The translations under genes were made by a program, and so were the position numbers. Positions 18,049 to 26,183 of a stretch of DNA of 64,000 nucleotides are shown piece by piece. Under the pieces are notes generated by a model, which saw nothing but the letters and a program-made list of their open reading frames with translations, had not been told where the DNA came from and did no database searches. Location: positions 1 to 64,000 of the forward strand of contig CALGJQ010000001.1 in the NCBI GenBank assembly GCA_937928545.1, written 5' to 3'. Origin of the DNA: an uncultured Verrucomicrobiales bacterium (lineage in GTDB: Bacteria > Verrucomicrobiota > Verrucomicrobiia > Verrucomicrobiales > Akkermansiaceae). Numbering within the stretch: the stretch's first letter is position 1; each line of letters begins with the position of its first letter.

Positions 18049-18789
18049 ATGAAACGCCGTCACCTCTTCACCACCTCCGCCCTCGCTACCGGAGCTACTC
18101 TCCTTCCCTCCAACTCTCCTGCGCAATCAAAAGCAAGTCCCCCCGCGCTAAAAAAAGGCGACGTCATCCTCTTTCAAGGCGACTCCATCACCGATGCCGG
18201 CCGCGACAAAAAGAACCAAGACAAGCCCAACGACCAAGGCGCCCTCGGCCGCGGCTACCCCCTCTTCATCGGCTCAGATCTCCTTGGCGCTCACCCCGAC
18301 CTCGACCTCCAAATCCACAATCGCGGCATCAGCGGACACAAGGTTCCCCAACTCCAGGCCCGTTGGAAAAAAGACACCCTCGACCTCAAACCCGCCGTCC
18401 TCTCCATCCTCATCGGAGTCAACGACATGTGGCATAAAATGAACGGCAAATACGATGGCACCGTCGAAACCTACCTCGAAGGCTTCGATGCCCTCATCAA
18501 AAGCACCCAAAAGAAGCTCCGCAAAACCACCATCGTCATCTGCGAACCCTTCGCCCTCAAATGCGGAGCCGTCAAAGACAACTGGTTCCCCGAATTCGAC
18601 CAACGCCGCGCCGCCGCCAAAGAAGTCGCCGAAAAAAACAACACCCTCTGGGTCCCTTTCCAAACCATGTTCGACGATGCCATCGCCGCCGGCACCAAAC
18701 CCCAACACTGGGCCCGTGACGGCGTCCACCCCACCTTCTCCGGCCACTCCCTCATGGCCCAAACCTGGCGCAAAGTCGTCGGTATCTAA
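18049..18789 (+). CDS. Tat-exported SGNH/GDSL hydrolase
   Basis: A 246-residue protein whose start MKRRHLFTTSALATGATLLP carries a twin-arginine-type signal. All SGNH blocks are visible: block I FQGDSITDAG (nucleophile Ser), block II Gly in NRGISGHKV, block III GVNDMW (Asn) and block V DGVHPTFSGH (Asp and His). This arrangement is typical of esterases or sugar deacetylases of the GDSL type. Longer frames upstream belong to the overlapping CPBP gene in another frame. It starts 10 bases after the CPBP stop and may be in the same transcript. A strong terminator follows at 18813-18844. Confidence 0.9.
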   Translation: MKRRHLFTTSALATGATLLPSNSPAQSKASPPALKKGDVILFQGDSITDAGRDKKNQDKPNDQGALGRGYPLFIGSDLLGAHPDLDLQIHNRGISGHKVPQLQARWKKDTLDLKPAVLSILIGVNDMWHKMNGKYDGTVETYLEGFDALIKSTQKKLRKTTIVICEPFALKCGAVKDNWFPEFDQRRAAAKEVAEKNNTLWVPFQTMFDDAIAAGTKPQHWARDGVHPTFSGHSLMAQTWRKVVGI

Positions 18790-18812
18790 GCTCACTCTTT
18801 TCTTCCACCCGA

Positions 18813-18844
18813 AAAAGCCAACTGCCACCTAGCAGTTGGCTTTT
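18813..18844. terminator. Bidirectional intrinsic terminator after the SGNH hydrolase gene
   Basis: AAAAGCCAACTGC and GCAGTTGGCTTTT form a perfect 13-bp stem around a 6-nt loop (18826-18831). T tracts are available on both strands, so it can terminate in either direction. Confidence 0.85.
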
Positions 18845-19036
18845 CGCTTTTAGCCCTTAGAGCTCCCCAGCCCCAACCAAGGCGAGCCAACGAAGCCCAG
18901 GGCATCGCTCTGGGTTTCCCCATCCCCCAACCAAAGGCCAAGCCTACCACCCCGCAGCACCCAAAAAAAATCCCGCAGGCCTTCCCCTTACCCCACGCAG
19001 CAAATCCACCAACCTTCGAACATCCTCCCACCCCAG

Positions 19037-19795
19037 ATGTCTCAAATATCAATGAAACGCCCCCTCATCACCCTCGCCCTCATCATCGTCACCACCTTGG
19101 CCATCATCGCCTACCGCGACTCCCAAATCCCCCGCGCCACCGCCACCCTCCAAGTCCACCCGTCAATGATCGCGATCAACATTGAAAGCAACAGCAACGG
19201 TCGGCAAATGACACGCCACTACATGGAAAGTGAATATCAAACTATCCCCTCAAAAGAAACACTAGCTCTCGCAGCTACCCTCCTCGGTATCGAAGAAAAT
19301 CAACAAGCCGAAGCCATCCAACTCATGGATAAAAATGTCACCACCGCCCCCATTCGAGGGTCTGATTTTATCACCATCACCGCAAAATACCCCGATCCCC
19401 AACAAGCCATCAACACCGCGGACGCCATCGCCGAAGCGTACGTCCAACGCCGCACTGAAACCGAAGTATCCCATGCTAACCGCGCGCTAGAAGCCCTCGA
19501 CGAAGAAATCCTCTCCCAACAAGAAAAAGTCACCGCCCACCAAACTGACTTCCAAGCCTTCATCGACATAAACGGTCAACCTCCTTTCAATGGAGATGAC
19601 CCCGTCGAACTGTCTCTCAAACACCACCAATACACACAGGCCAAAGAAACCCACGAACAAGCCAACGCCATGCTCCGCGAAATGAAAATCAAACAACAAG
19701 AAGCCCGCATCCTCCTAAAAATGCCCCGCCAGCCCATCACCATCCACGAGCGAGCCACCCTCACCCCCTCCCCAGCCCCAACCGAGGCAAACTAA
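19037..19795 (+). CDS. Wzz/GumC-like (polysaccharide copolymerase-type) membrane-anchored protein
   Basis: A 252-residue protein with one N-terminal membrane anchor (MKRPLITLALIIVTTLAIIAY) followed by a periplasmic part. The segment RGSDFITITAKYPDPQQAINTADAIAEAYVQRR strongly resembles the conserved region of Wzz/GumC chain-length determinants and tyrosine autokinase activators. A coiled coil follows (residues about 140-235). The second, C-terminal transmembrane helix and Pro-rich TM2 motif of true Wzz proteins are absent. The M56 protease 1.4 kb downstream has a similar region, so the two may interact or be derived from one another. No glycosyltransferase genes are adjacent. Confidence 0.6.
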   Translation: MSQISMKRPLITLALIIVTTLAIIAYRDSQIPRATATLQVHPSMIAINIESNSNGRQMTRHYMESEYQTIPSKETLALAATLLGIEENQQAEAIQLMDKNVTTAPIRGSDFITITAKYPDPQQAINTADAIAEAYVQRRTETEVSHANRALEALDEEILSQQEKVTAHQTDFQAFIDINGQPPFNGDDPVELSLKHHQYTQAKETHEQANAMLREMKIKQQEARILLKMPRQPITIHERATLTPSPAPTEAN

Positions 19796-20027
19796 CGAAG
19801 CCCCCCAACCTATCCTCCAAAATTCTCCGCGCCTCTGCGTGAGACTCCCCCTCAACCAAACCACCCCAGAAACCTCCGCTGCTCACCTGCTCTGCGTGAG
19901 ACCTTCCCTCAACCAAGCTTCTGCTCCCTTCCGCTCGTTCTTTGGTTCCCTCTTCCCAGCACAATAAAACTAAAAACGTAGTTTATAGTTTGACATCCCC
20001 AAAACTCCCCCTCATGGTCCCCTCATC
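19796..20027. repeat. Intergenic region with direct repeat and candidate BlaI operator
   Basis: Two copies of a 27-base repeat of the type CTCTGCGTGAGAC-(6)-TCAACCAA lie at 19833-19859 and 19890-19916; the core recurs at 42488-42501. AAACTA (19967-19972), six bases, then TAGTTT (19979-19984) forms a perfect palindrome, and a further TAGTTT follows at 19986-19991. The palindrome is 44-61 bases ahead of the BlaI-type gene and could be its operator. Confidence 0.45.
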
Positions 20028-20423
20028 ATGAGCGAAGCAGAACTCTCCCGCCGCGAACGACAGATCCTCGAGATCCTCTTCGAGCGCGGTCCCTCCACCG
20101 TTGCCGAAATCACCGACGCCTTGCCTGATACCCTCTCGCGCAATGCCGTCCGCACCTTCCTCACTCACCTCACTTCCAAAGGTGCCGTCACCCGCGAAAA
20201 ACACGGCCGCGAATTCACCTACCACCCCGCCACTGAAAAATCCACCGCTGCCGAAGGCGCCCTCTCCAAAGTCCTCGACGTCTTCTTCAACGGCTCCCTC
20301 TCCGACGCTGTCGCTGCCCGCTTCGGAGGAGGCAAAAAGAAAATCTCCGACAAAGAACTCGCCCGCCTCGAATCCCTCATCGAAGAAGCCCGCCGTCAGA
20401 AGAGCCAGAAAGGCAAAAAATAA
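20028..20423 (+). CDS. BlaI/MecI/CopY-family transcriptional repressor
   Basis: A 131-residue protein with the BlaI winged helix: LSRRERQILEILFERGPSTV, a recognition region NAVRTFLTHLTSKG and the wing KHGREFTYHP. The C-terminal helical dimerisation arm (EGALSKVLDVFFNGSLSDAVAARF and DKELARLESLIEEARR) is complete. Family members repress their own operon and a target gene until cleaved, directly or indirectly, by the partner M56 membrane protease. The partner gene starts 18 bases downstream. Candidate TAGTTT operator half-sites lie upstream. Confidence 0.93.
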   Translation: MSEAELSRRERQILEILFERGPSTVAEITDALPDTLSRNAVRTFLTHLTSKGAVTREKHGREFTYHPATEKSTAAEGALSKVLDVFFNGSLSDAVAARFGGGKKKISDKELARLESLIEEARRQKSQKGKK

Positions 20424-20441
20424 CCCTCACCCCTGATTCCC

Positions 20442-22880
20442 ATGCTCCAAGAAATCCTCTCTCTCCCCGTCCTTCTCACCTTAGGAAAAATTACCGCTCT
20501 TCTGGTAGCGGCATTTGTGATCGCCCCCTTCATAAAACACCCCAGCCTCCGCGCCTCCCTTTGGGTCACCACTATTCTTGCCCTCCCCCTCATCACCGTC
20601 TTCTCATCTTCTTTTTCAGTTCTCCAACTGATCCCAAACCAGAAAGAAGTCATCCCAACAGTCACCCAAACCACCGCCGCCACAGCCCTTCCTCTTGAGA
20701 CTGAATCCTCCTTCCTCCTCGACTCCTTAGACAGTCCCATCCCCTCCCCAGATCTCGCCGAAAGCAGCGCCCCGCAACCCACCATCCAAGTCGCCTCGGA
20801 ACCCGCCACTTCCTTCCCCTGGCTCACCCTCATCTACTTTCTGGGGATCACGCTTGTTCTCCTCCCCGTCCTCTCCTCCCAAATCAAACTCCGCCTCCTC
20901 AAAAAATCCAAACCCTCCGGAACCCCTCAAGAACTCTGGCAGACCCTCAGTTCCTCCCTCCCTACAAACGCGCGACTTCACTTCACCCCGTCCCCCTCAG
21001 CCCCCTTCGCGAGCGGCATCCTCAAGCCCTCCATCCTCATCCCACACGAGAGCCAAACCTGGAGTGCCACCCGTCTTCAATCCACCCTCCTCCACGAGGT
21101 CGCTCACCTCAAACGCCACGATCCCCTCACCCGCTTTCTCTCCTCCCTCGTGAAAGCCCTCCTCTGGTTTCACCCCCTCGTCTGGCTCGCCCATCGACAA
21201 CTCATCGCCTCCCAAGAACAAGCCTGCGACCAATACGCCCTCACCTTCGGCATCGAGCCAGAAGACTACGCCGCCGACCTCCTTCGCTCCGCCTCTCACT
21301 CACACACCACCCCATCCCAAGCCCTCGCCATGGCCCGCTGGTCCCAAATCGGAAACCGCGTTCGCCACATTCTCAACTCAGAAAACCACCGCCCTACCAC
21401 CATGAAAAAAATCACCGCCACTTGCACCATCGTCGCACTCATGGCCTTCGCAATTTCCTCCCTCGGCTTCGCGAAAAACACCACCGACCGTAGCATCACC
21501 ATCACCTCTCTAGAAAACACTGTCGCTTACCTTACCATCACCCCAGAAGCCAAAGCTGGAAAAATCTCAAAGCTCATCAATCAGCTCCATCAAAGCGGAG
21601 CCCACCTCATCGTCCTCCAAGATCTAGAACGAAAGAACGCTCCGGCTCACGTCCTTTTCAATAACGGAAATCCTGTTATCCGACTGTCGTCAGACATACC
21701 CTCAGATCAACTTCTCGAACTCGCTCATTACATTCAAAAGAAACACTCACTCTCTACAGCAGAAAAGCCCAAGAGAAATTGGCCCATCTCGACCTCGAAT
21801 CTAAAGTATCATTCGGGTTTCAAAGACCGTCCCTCCCAAAAGACACTCAACAAAATCCTTCACTCATCCTATTTTTCGAAATCAATCTTTAAGTTCCTCC
21901 CCGAGGTCTTTGAGACCCAAGAAGAAGCAGCTTCCTTTCTCATAAACAATATCAGGGTCACCAAAACCAATGCCCCGTATGTCTCAATTGAAGCGCAACA
22001 CCCGCAGCAGACAATCGCATCTCGCATCGCCAACACCAGCGCACAAGTCTACCTCTCTTACCTCAAAGATTTCCCTCTTCAAATAGAGCCACTAGGCAGG
22101 CAAGCGAGCAGCGCAAAAATCGAAAGCCTTAACAAAGAATTGCTTAAGAATCGCCAGACCCTCACCGTCCTTATCCAAAAACATGGAGCACCATTCTTCG
22201 AAGACCTCACCACGACGGCAGATCATAAAGAAGCCCTCAAAAAATTGCTCCGTGACAAAAGGAATCTCTCCACTCTGATTAAAAAGCTTATCGAAAGAGA
22301 CGACGCCCTCCTCGTCGCAGCGGGCTTAGATCCCAAACTTTTCCCAAGCGCCCATCCTGCAGTCATGGAGTATCAGAGGCTAAAGGCGACTCATCTTGCA
22401 AATCTTGAAGGAGGATTCGGTTCAAAACACCCCTCAAACATCGCTCTAGAACAGCAAATTGCCGAACAAGAAAAGATCGTTAGGACACAATCAAATAGCT
22501 CCAACAAGGTCGCATATCATCACGAAAAATATCGGGAAACACTCGGCGAGATTGATCAACTCGTGGCCTTAGGACTTGGACCCAACCATCCTGAAATGAA
22601 AGCAGTCAAAGTGCTCGTCGATTACCACCTCAAAGAAGCGAAAGCAGCCTTGCCCGCTCTACAAACCCAACTCGAAGGAAGGCTAAAATTGACCGAACAG
22701 AGGCTCAAAGGTCTGACCTCTCTTCTTAAACTCAACTCAACGGAGATTGATCAACTCAAGATCAATTTCAAAAAAGCCAAGAACAGTTACGAAGCTTCCC
22801 GCAAGGCTCTCAAAGAAGCAAAGACAGCGCATGAACGCAAGCTCAGCCCAAGCGCTGAAATTCTTAGCGTCGAAGACTAA
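20442..22880 (+). CDS. M56 (BlaR1-type) membrane protease with a Wzz-like periplasmic C-terminal region
   Basis: An 812-residue protein. The N-terminal third has the membrane segments and zinc-protease domain of BlaR1/MecR1: the HExxH motif is HEVAH at residues 218-222 (LLHEVAHLKRHDPL), followed by the ligand helix EQACDQYAL. A further membrane segment lies near residue 325-345. The C-terminal half is not the penicillin-binding sensor of BlaR1. It is mainly coiled coil with L-G-x-x-H-P elements (FGSKHPSN near 660, LGPNHPEMKAV near 709), which recall Wzz/GumC chain-length regulators. It likely senses an envelope signal and triggers inactivation of the adjacent BlaI-type repressor. Confidence 0.8.
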   Translation: MLQEILSLPVLLTLGKITALLVAAFVIAPFIKHPSLRASLWVTTILALPLITVFSSSFSVLQLIPNQKEVIPTVTQTTAATALPLETESSFLLDSLDSPIPSPDLAESSAPQPTIQVASEPATSFPWLTLIYFLGITLVLLPVLSSQIKLRLLKKSKPSGTPQELWQTLSSSLPTNARLHFTPSPSAPFASGILKPSILIPHESQTWSATRLQSTLLHEVAHLKRHDPLTRFLSSLVKALLWFHPLVWLAHRQLIASQEQACDQYALTFGIEPEDYAADLLRSASHSHTTPSQALAMARWSQIGNRVRHILNSENHRPTTMKKITATCTIVALMAFAISSLGFAKNTTDRSITITSLENTVAYLTITPEAKAGKISKLINQLHQSGAHLIVLQDLERKNAPAHVLFNNGNPVIRLSSDIPSDQLLELAHYIQKKHSLSTAEKPKRNWPISTSNLKYHSGFKDRPSQKTLNKILHSSYFSKSIFKFLPEVFETQEEAASFLINNIRVTKTNAPYVSIEAQHPQQTIASRIANTSAQVYLSYLKDFPLQIEPLGRQASSAKIESLNKELLKNRQTLTVLIQKHGAPFFEDLTTTADHKEALKKLLRDKRNLSTLIKKLIERDDALLVAAGLDPKLFPSAHPAVMEYQRLKATHLANLEGGFGSKHPSNIALEQQIAEQEKIVRTQSNSSNKVAYHHEKYRETLGEIDQLVALGLGPNHPEMKAVKVLVDYHLKEAKAALPALQTQLEGRLKLTEQRLKGLTSLLKLNSTEIDQLKINFKKAKNSYEASRKALKEAKTAHERKLSPSAEILSVED

Positions 22881-22888
22881 CGACCCTC

Positions 22889-23908
22889 CTACTTCTCTCC
22901 TCCACCAGTGAGGAGATAGACCGCAAAGGTTCCCAGCCAGTGATCACCCTCATAGTGCCCGCTAATCGCATCGCGCAGGCCTGCTTTTTCATGGGCCTCG
23001 GCCAACTTCAGAAATTGCTCCTTTGGATCACCCACCAGCGCGCTTGCGATGCCCCGGAGATTCCAAGCGCGGTTCAAATTAAGCCCCACGAGATGAACTA
23101 GGTGGCCATCTTCGAAGTCACTCACCGTCACCGGCGTGGTGAGATTCCCGAGATCGAACTTCGGGAAGAAATTCTCGAGCCAAACTCGAAACTCATCGCT
23201 CGGGAGAACTCGCCGCATCAAGTCGGCTTCATTCAGACCAGCCGAGAAGAAATCATTTCCACTCGGTTCATAGCGGACTGGATAAGCAATATCCTTGAGA
23301 TAAAAGGCCTTCGCTTTTTTCAGGAGAAGAGCTTCGAAGCCCTCATCCCCCGTCGCCCGCGCCCAGTCCAACATGTGTCCCAAGGCAAACGAAGACTCGG
23401 GATGAAAACCACAGCGGATCGGCCAGTCCAATTTTGGCAAGTAGGCCTTAGCGTTCCCCACAATTGCCTCCTCAACTGGTCGGTAAAACTTAGCCCACTC
23501 CTTCCCCTGCTCATCTTCCAATGCGCGGAGTTCAATCCCAAGCCGCAAGGCCCAAGCCCAGCCATACATCCGCTCGAAGGATTTATTTTTAAGGAGATAA
23601 TCTGCCTCCTTTTGAAGGTCATCAGCTTGAAACTTTTTCGAAAGTTCAGCCCGGACTTTGGCATTCCATTCTGCTTTTGGAAAAAGACGAACAAGCCGAA
23701 CCAAAGTCCAATGGCCATGAACCGAAGAATGCCAATCAAAGTGGCCAAAGAAAACCGGAGTCACCTCACCAGGCGTCAAAACATCCTCAACCGAATGCAG
23801 AACGTGACCGGGCTTATTAGGAAACTCGCGATTCAAACCAGCAAGGGCGAGATTGACGAAGCGAGTCGCCTCGGCCTCCGTCATCCGATTTTTTGCGTGA
23901 ACAGACAT
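22889..23908 (-). CDS. DUF2891 family protein
   Basis: A 339-residue protein recognised as DUF2891 by the stretch GHFDWHSSVHGHWTLVRL and by its general alpha-helical, barrel-like composition (repeated helices with W, H and R). No signal peptide is visible and the family has no established function; the (alpha/alpha) toroid-like look suggests a carbohydrate-binding or glycoside-processing fold, which is inference. The frame is intact. It converges with the M56 gene, with only 8 bases between stop codons. Confidence 0.8.
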   Translation of the reverse strand: MSVHAKNRMTEAEATRFVNLALAGLNREFPNKPGHVLHSVEDVLTPGEVTPVFFGHFDWHSSVHGHWTLVRLVRLFPKAEWNAKVRAELSKKFQADDLQKEADYLLKNKSFERMYGWAWALRLGIELRALEDEQGKEWAKFYRPVEEAIVGNAKAYLPKLDWPIRCGFHPESSFALGHMLDWARATGDEGFEALLLKKAKAFYLKDIAYPVRYEPSGNDFFSAGLNEADLMRRVLPSDEFRVWLENFFPKFDLGNLTTPVTVSDFEDGHLVHLVGLNLNRAWNLRGIASALVGDPKEQFLKLAEAHEKAGLRDAISGHYEGDHWLGTFAVYLLTGGGEK

Positions 23909-23939
23909 GATCGCAAAATTTAAATAAGAAAGGTCTTCA

Positions 23940-24350
23940 TTACATCAGCTCGATCGAAGTGAACTTCTTCAAGAGATAAACAAGAAGCCAGAAAAGCGCC
24001 GCTGTGAGAAGAGCATTCACAAAAAGGGTAAAATAGAAACCGTGCCCTTTTCTCAGCATCCACGGAATGACGAGAAACATCGGCATTGTCGGGAGCACGA
24101 ACCAAAAAGTATAGTAAGCATGATTCGCGATACTCTCGATCCGGGTGGCTTGATCCGCGACCTTCGATTCATGCCGCATCCAGATCATCGCTAAGATGGA
24201 AGTGAGAGGCAGCGCGATCAATAGAGCGGATAATTTATCACTCACCAGCTGCAATTTTGTCACGATAAGAATAATCACGGCCGTAAGCAGGATCTTCACG
24301 ACGTCAAACAGGTTGGGCGTAAGGGCTTTGAAAAGTTCGTTTTTGTCCAT
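23940..24350 (-). CDS. DUF3147-like small membrane protein
   Basis: A 136-residue protein with about four hydrophobic membrane segments: FDVVKILLTAVIILIVT, SALLIALPLTSILAMIW, YYTFWFVLPTMPMFLVIPWM and TLFVNALLTAALFWLLVYLL. This architecture, and the conserved region around SALLIALPLTSILAM, fits DUF3147, a family of unknown function. It lies 31 bases upstream of the DUF2891 gene on the same strand and may form an operon with it. It is divergent from the lipoprotein gene at 24386. Confidence 0.7.
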   Translation of the reverse strand: MDKNELFKALTPNLFDVVKILLTAVIILIVTKLQLVSDKLSALLIALPLTSILAMIWMRHESKVADQATRIESIANHAYYTFWFVLPTMPMFLVIPWMLRKGHGFYFTLFVNALLTAALFWLLVYLLKKFTSIELM

Positions 24351-24385
24351 TGCGATAAGGCCACTTTGAGCGCAATGTCTCTTTT

Positions 24386-25228
24386 ATGCAAGTTGCCCGA
24401 TTATTCCTCCCCGTTGTCTGTCTTGTGACCGCCTGCTCCGCTGATCCCCGTGGAACCAGCAGCCCACCTGTCGTAGCGACAAGTCCAAGCACCGCCGCCA
24501 GCGCGATCAAACTCACTCCTGCACAGAAGTCCTCAATCGGCCGCAAAATCTGGCAAAACGAATCTGGCGGGAAAGTCACCGGACTCACTCATTGGAATGA
24601 TGGCGAGGAATTCCCCTCCATGGGCATCGGGCACTTCATCTGGTATCCCAAAGGCTTCAATGGACGCTGGACCGAGACTTGGCCAGAATTCGTCCGCTAC
24701 GCCACCCAGCGCGGCCTCGCCGTTCCCGCCGTTGGTCGTCAGGCCGATTGCCCGTGGCCCAGCAAAGCCTCCTTCACTCGTGACTTCAATGGCGCTCAAC
24801 TCGCCGGCTTACGCAAGTGGCTCGCCAGCAACATCTCAGTTCAGACTGAATTCATCGCCTACAAATCGCGCGCCGCCTTGCCCAAGGTCATGAAAGCCGC
24901 TCCGGCTGCTCAACGCGCACGCATCAAAGCCAACTACGACAAAGTCGCCACCACTCCTAACGGCATCTACGCCCTCGTCGACTACGTCAACTTTAAGGGC
25001 GACGGCACCAACCCGCGCGAAGCCTATGCCGGTCAAGGCTGGGGCTTAATGTGGGTCCTCATGGAAATGAGAAATGTCTCCTCTGGCCAAGCCGCCGCTC
25101 GTGAATTCGGAGCCGCTGCGAAACGTCGCCTCGATTTACGAATCAAGAACTCCCCAAAAAGCCGAGGCGAAACTCGCTGGCGTGCCGGTTGGCATAACCG
25201 CTGCGATTCCTACGGACGAGCACTGTAA
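24386..25228 (+). CDS. Lipoprotein of unknown function, possibly lysozyme-like
   Basis: A 280-residue protein starting MQVARLFLPVVCLVTACS, a lipoprotein signal with lipobox VTAC. The mature part begins with a Ser/Thr-rich linker and then IGRKIWQNESGGKVTGLTHW, where the E-S-G-G element recalls the catalytic Glu region of lysozyme-like muramidases. SMGIGHFIWYPKG and YALVDYVNFKGDGTNP are other conserved-looking parts. I recognise the protein as one found as a hypothetical lipoprotein in various Gram-negative bacteria, but no activity is established. The muramidase idea is inference. Confidence 0.6.
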   Translation: MQVARLFLPVVCLVTACSADPRGTSSPPVVATSPSTAASAIKLTPAQKSSIGRKIWQNESGGKVTGLTHWNDGEEFPSMGIGHFIWYPKGFNGRWTETWPEFVRYATQRGLAVPAVGRQADCPWPSKASFTRDFNGAQLAGLRKWLASNISVQTEFIAYKSRAALPKVMKAAPAAQRARIKANYDKVATTPNGIYALVDYVNFKGDGTNPREAYAGQGWGLMWVLMEMRNVSSGQAAAREFGAAAKRRLDLRIKNSPKSRGETRWRAGWHNRCDSYGRAL

Positions 25229-25250
25229 ATACAGTTTATCACAGGCGAAA

Positions 25251-25288
25251 GCCACGGAGTAGCGGCGAGACGCGTGCCGCTCCGTGGC
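25251..25288. terminator. Strong hairpin between convergent genes
   Basis: The arm at 25251-25266 pairs with GCCGCTCCGTGGC at 25276-25288, giving 13 base pairs with a 3-nt bulge and a 9-nt loop. It sits between the stops of the lipoprotein gene and the thioredoxin-like gene and has no U tract, so it may be a REP-like hairpin (it shares the CACGGAG element of other intergenic repeats here) that also protects transcript ends. Confidence 0.55.
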
Positions 25289-25289
25289 C

Positions 25290-26177
25290 TTACTCCGCCT
25301 TCAGCCGCTCTAGAATCTGCGCGGCGAACTTCCCATGCGGCGACTGAGCATCCACTGCGATGACTTCTTGGGCCGCAGTCATTGCCGCCTCTTTCTGACC
25401 CGCGTGATTCAGAGCCGCGAGCTTTGGGAAAAGCGCCTTTTGTAGAAGAGCCCCCTGAGGTTGGAATTCCGCAACATAAAGATCCACGAGCTTCACCACC
25501 TCATCATAAGAATCTTTGTGAAAGACCTCACTCAAGGCGCGCTCCAAATCGTCAAACCCCTTTTTAGTAAGGCGTGGTTTTTGAAAGCCCAATGAGTCCT
25601 CTGGATCCAGCTTCGCGAGCTCAGCCATCTCATTGGCGAAGAGTTGATCATCCCCTCCACGAGGAGCCTTCTTGAGAACTTCGATAATGGCCTTGGCCCG
25701 ATCGAGTCCTTCTTTTTCGTAAGCAGACTTGAGCGCCACCTTCTGCCCTTTTCTCTCCTCAGCTTTTTTCAACAGGCGCGCGGCATACTCCTCTGGGCCA
25801 CCCATCAGTGCTCCAGATTCAGAAGCATAAGCGATCCCCTTCGAGTTGAGATAAAAAGCTGTCGGGTAAGCCTCCACTCCGAACCTCTTGGCGATGATTC
25901 GGTTCACGGCATTCGGCAAAACCATTCCCGGCTTGGTTTCTAAGGGAACATCCAGATGAACGAGCACGAAACCTTCTTGGACTGCTTTTCGAAATGCTTC
26001 TTGTGAAAGCACCCGCTTCTCCAACTGCACACAGGCACCTGAAACCTTCAAGGAGGTGAAGATGAGGTAGATGTCTTTCTTCCCCTCAGAGGCTAGAGCT
26101 TTTGCCTGATCAAGATCCTTGAGCCACTCAGCCTGCAGCGGGAAAGTAAGGAAGATGGCGAGCAGAAATCGGAGCAT
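25290..26177 (-). CDS. Exported thioredoxin-fold protein lacking a CxxC motif
   Basis: A 295-residue protein with a signal peptide (MLRFLLAIFLTFPLQAEW). The N-terminal thioredoxin-like (DUF255/Thioredoxin_7) domain includes KKDIYLIFTSLKVSGACVQL, where family members normally have W-C-x-x-C. Here the first cysteine is replaced by Ser (S-G-A-C), leaving one Cys. The cis-proline segment is present as EAYPTAFYLNSKG. The C-terminal half is helical and TPR-like. The protein is unlikely to be a classical dithiol oxidoreductase. It starts 6 bases after the stop of a second thioredoxin-fold gene, so the two form an operon. Confidence 0.72.
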   Translation of the reverse strand: MLRFLLAIFLTFPLQAEWLKDLDQAKALASEGKKDIYLIFTSLKVSGACVQLEKRVLSQEAFRKAVQEGFVLVHLDVPLETKPGMVLPNAVNRIIAKRFGVEAYPTAFYLNSKGIAYASESGALMGGPEEYAARLLKKAEERKGQKVALKSAYEKEGLDRAKAIIEVLKKAPRGGDDQLFANEMAELAKLDPEDSLGFQKPRLTKKGFDDLERALSEVFHKDSYDEVVKLVDLYVAEFQPQGALLQKALFPKLAALNHAGQKEAAMTAAQEVIAVDAQSPHGKFAAQILERLKAE

Positions 26178-26183
26178 CAGTTC

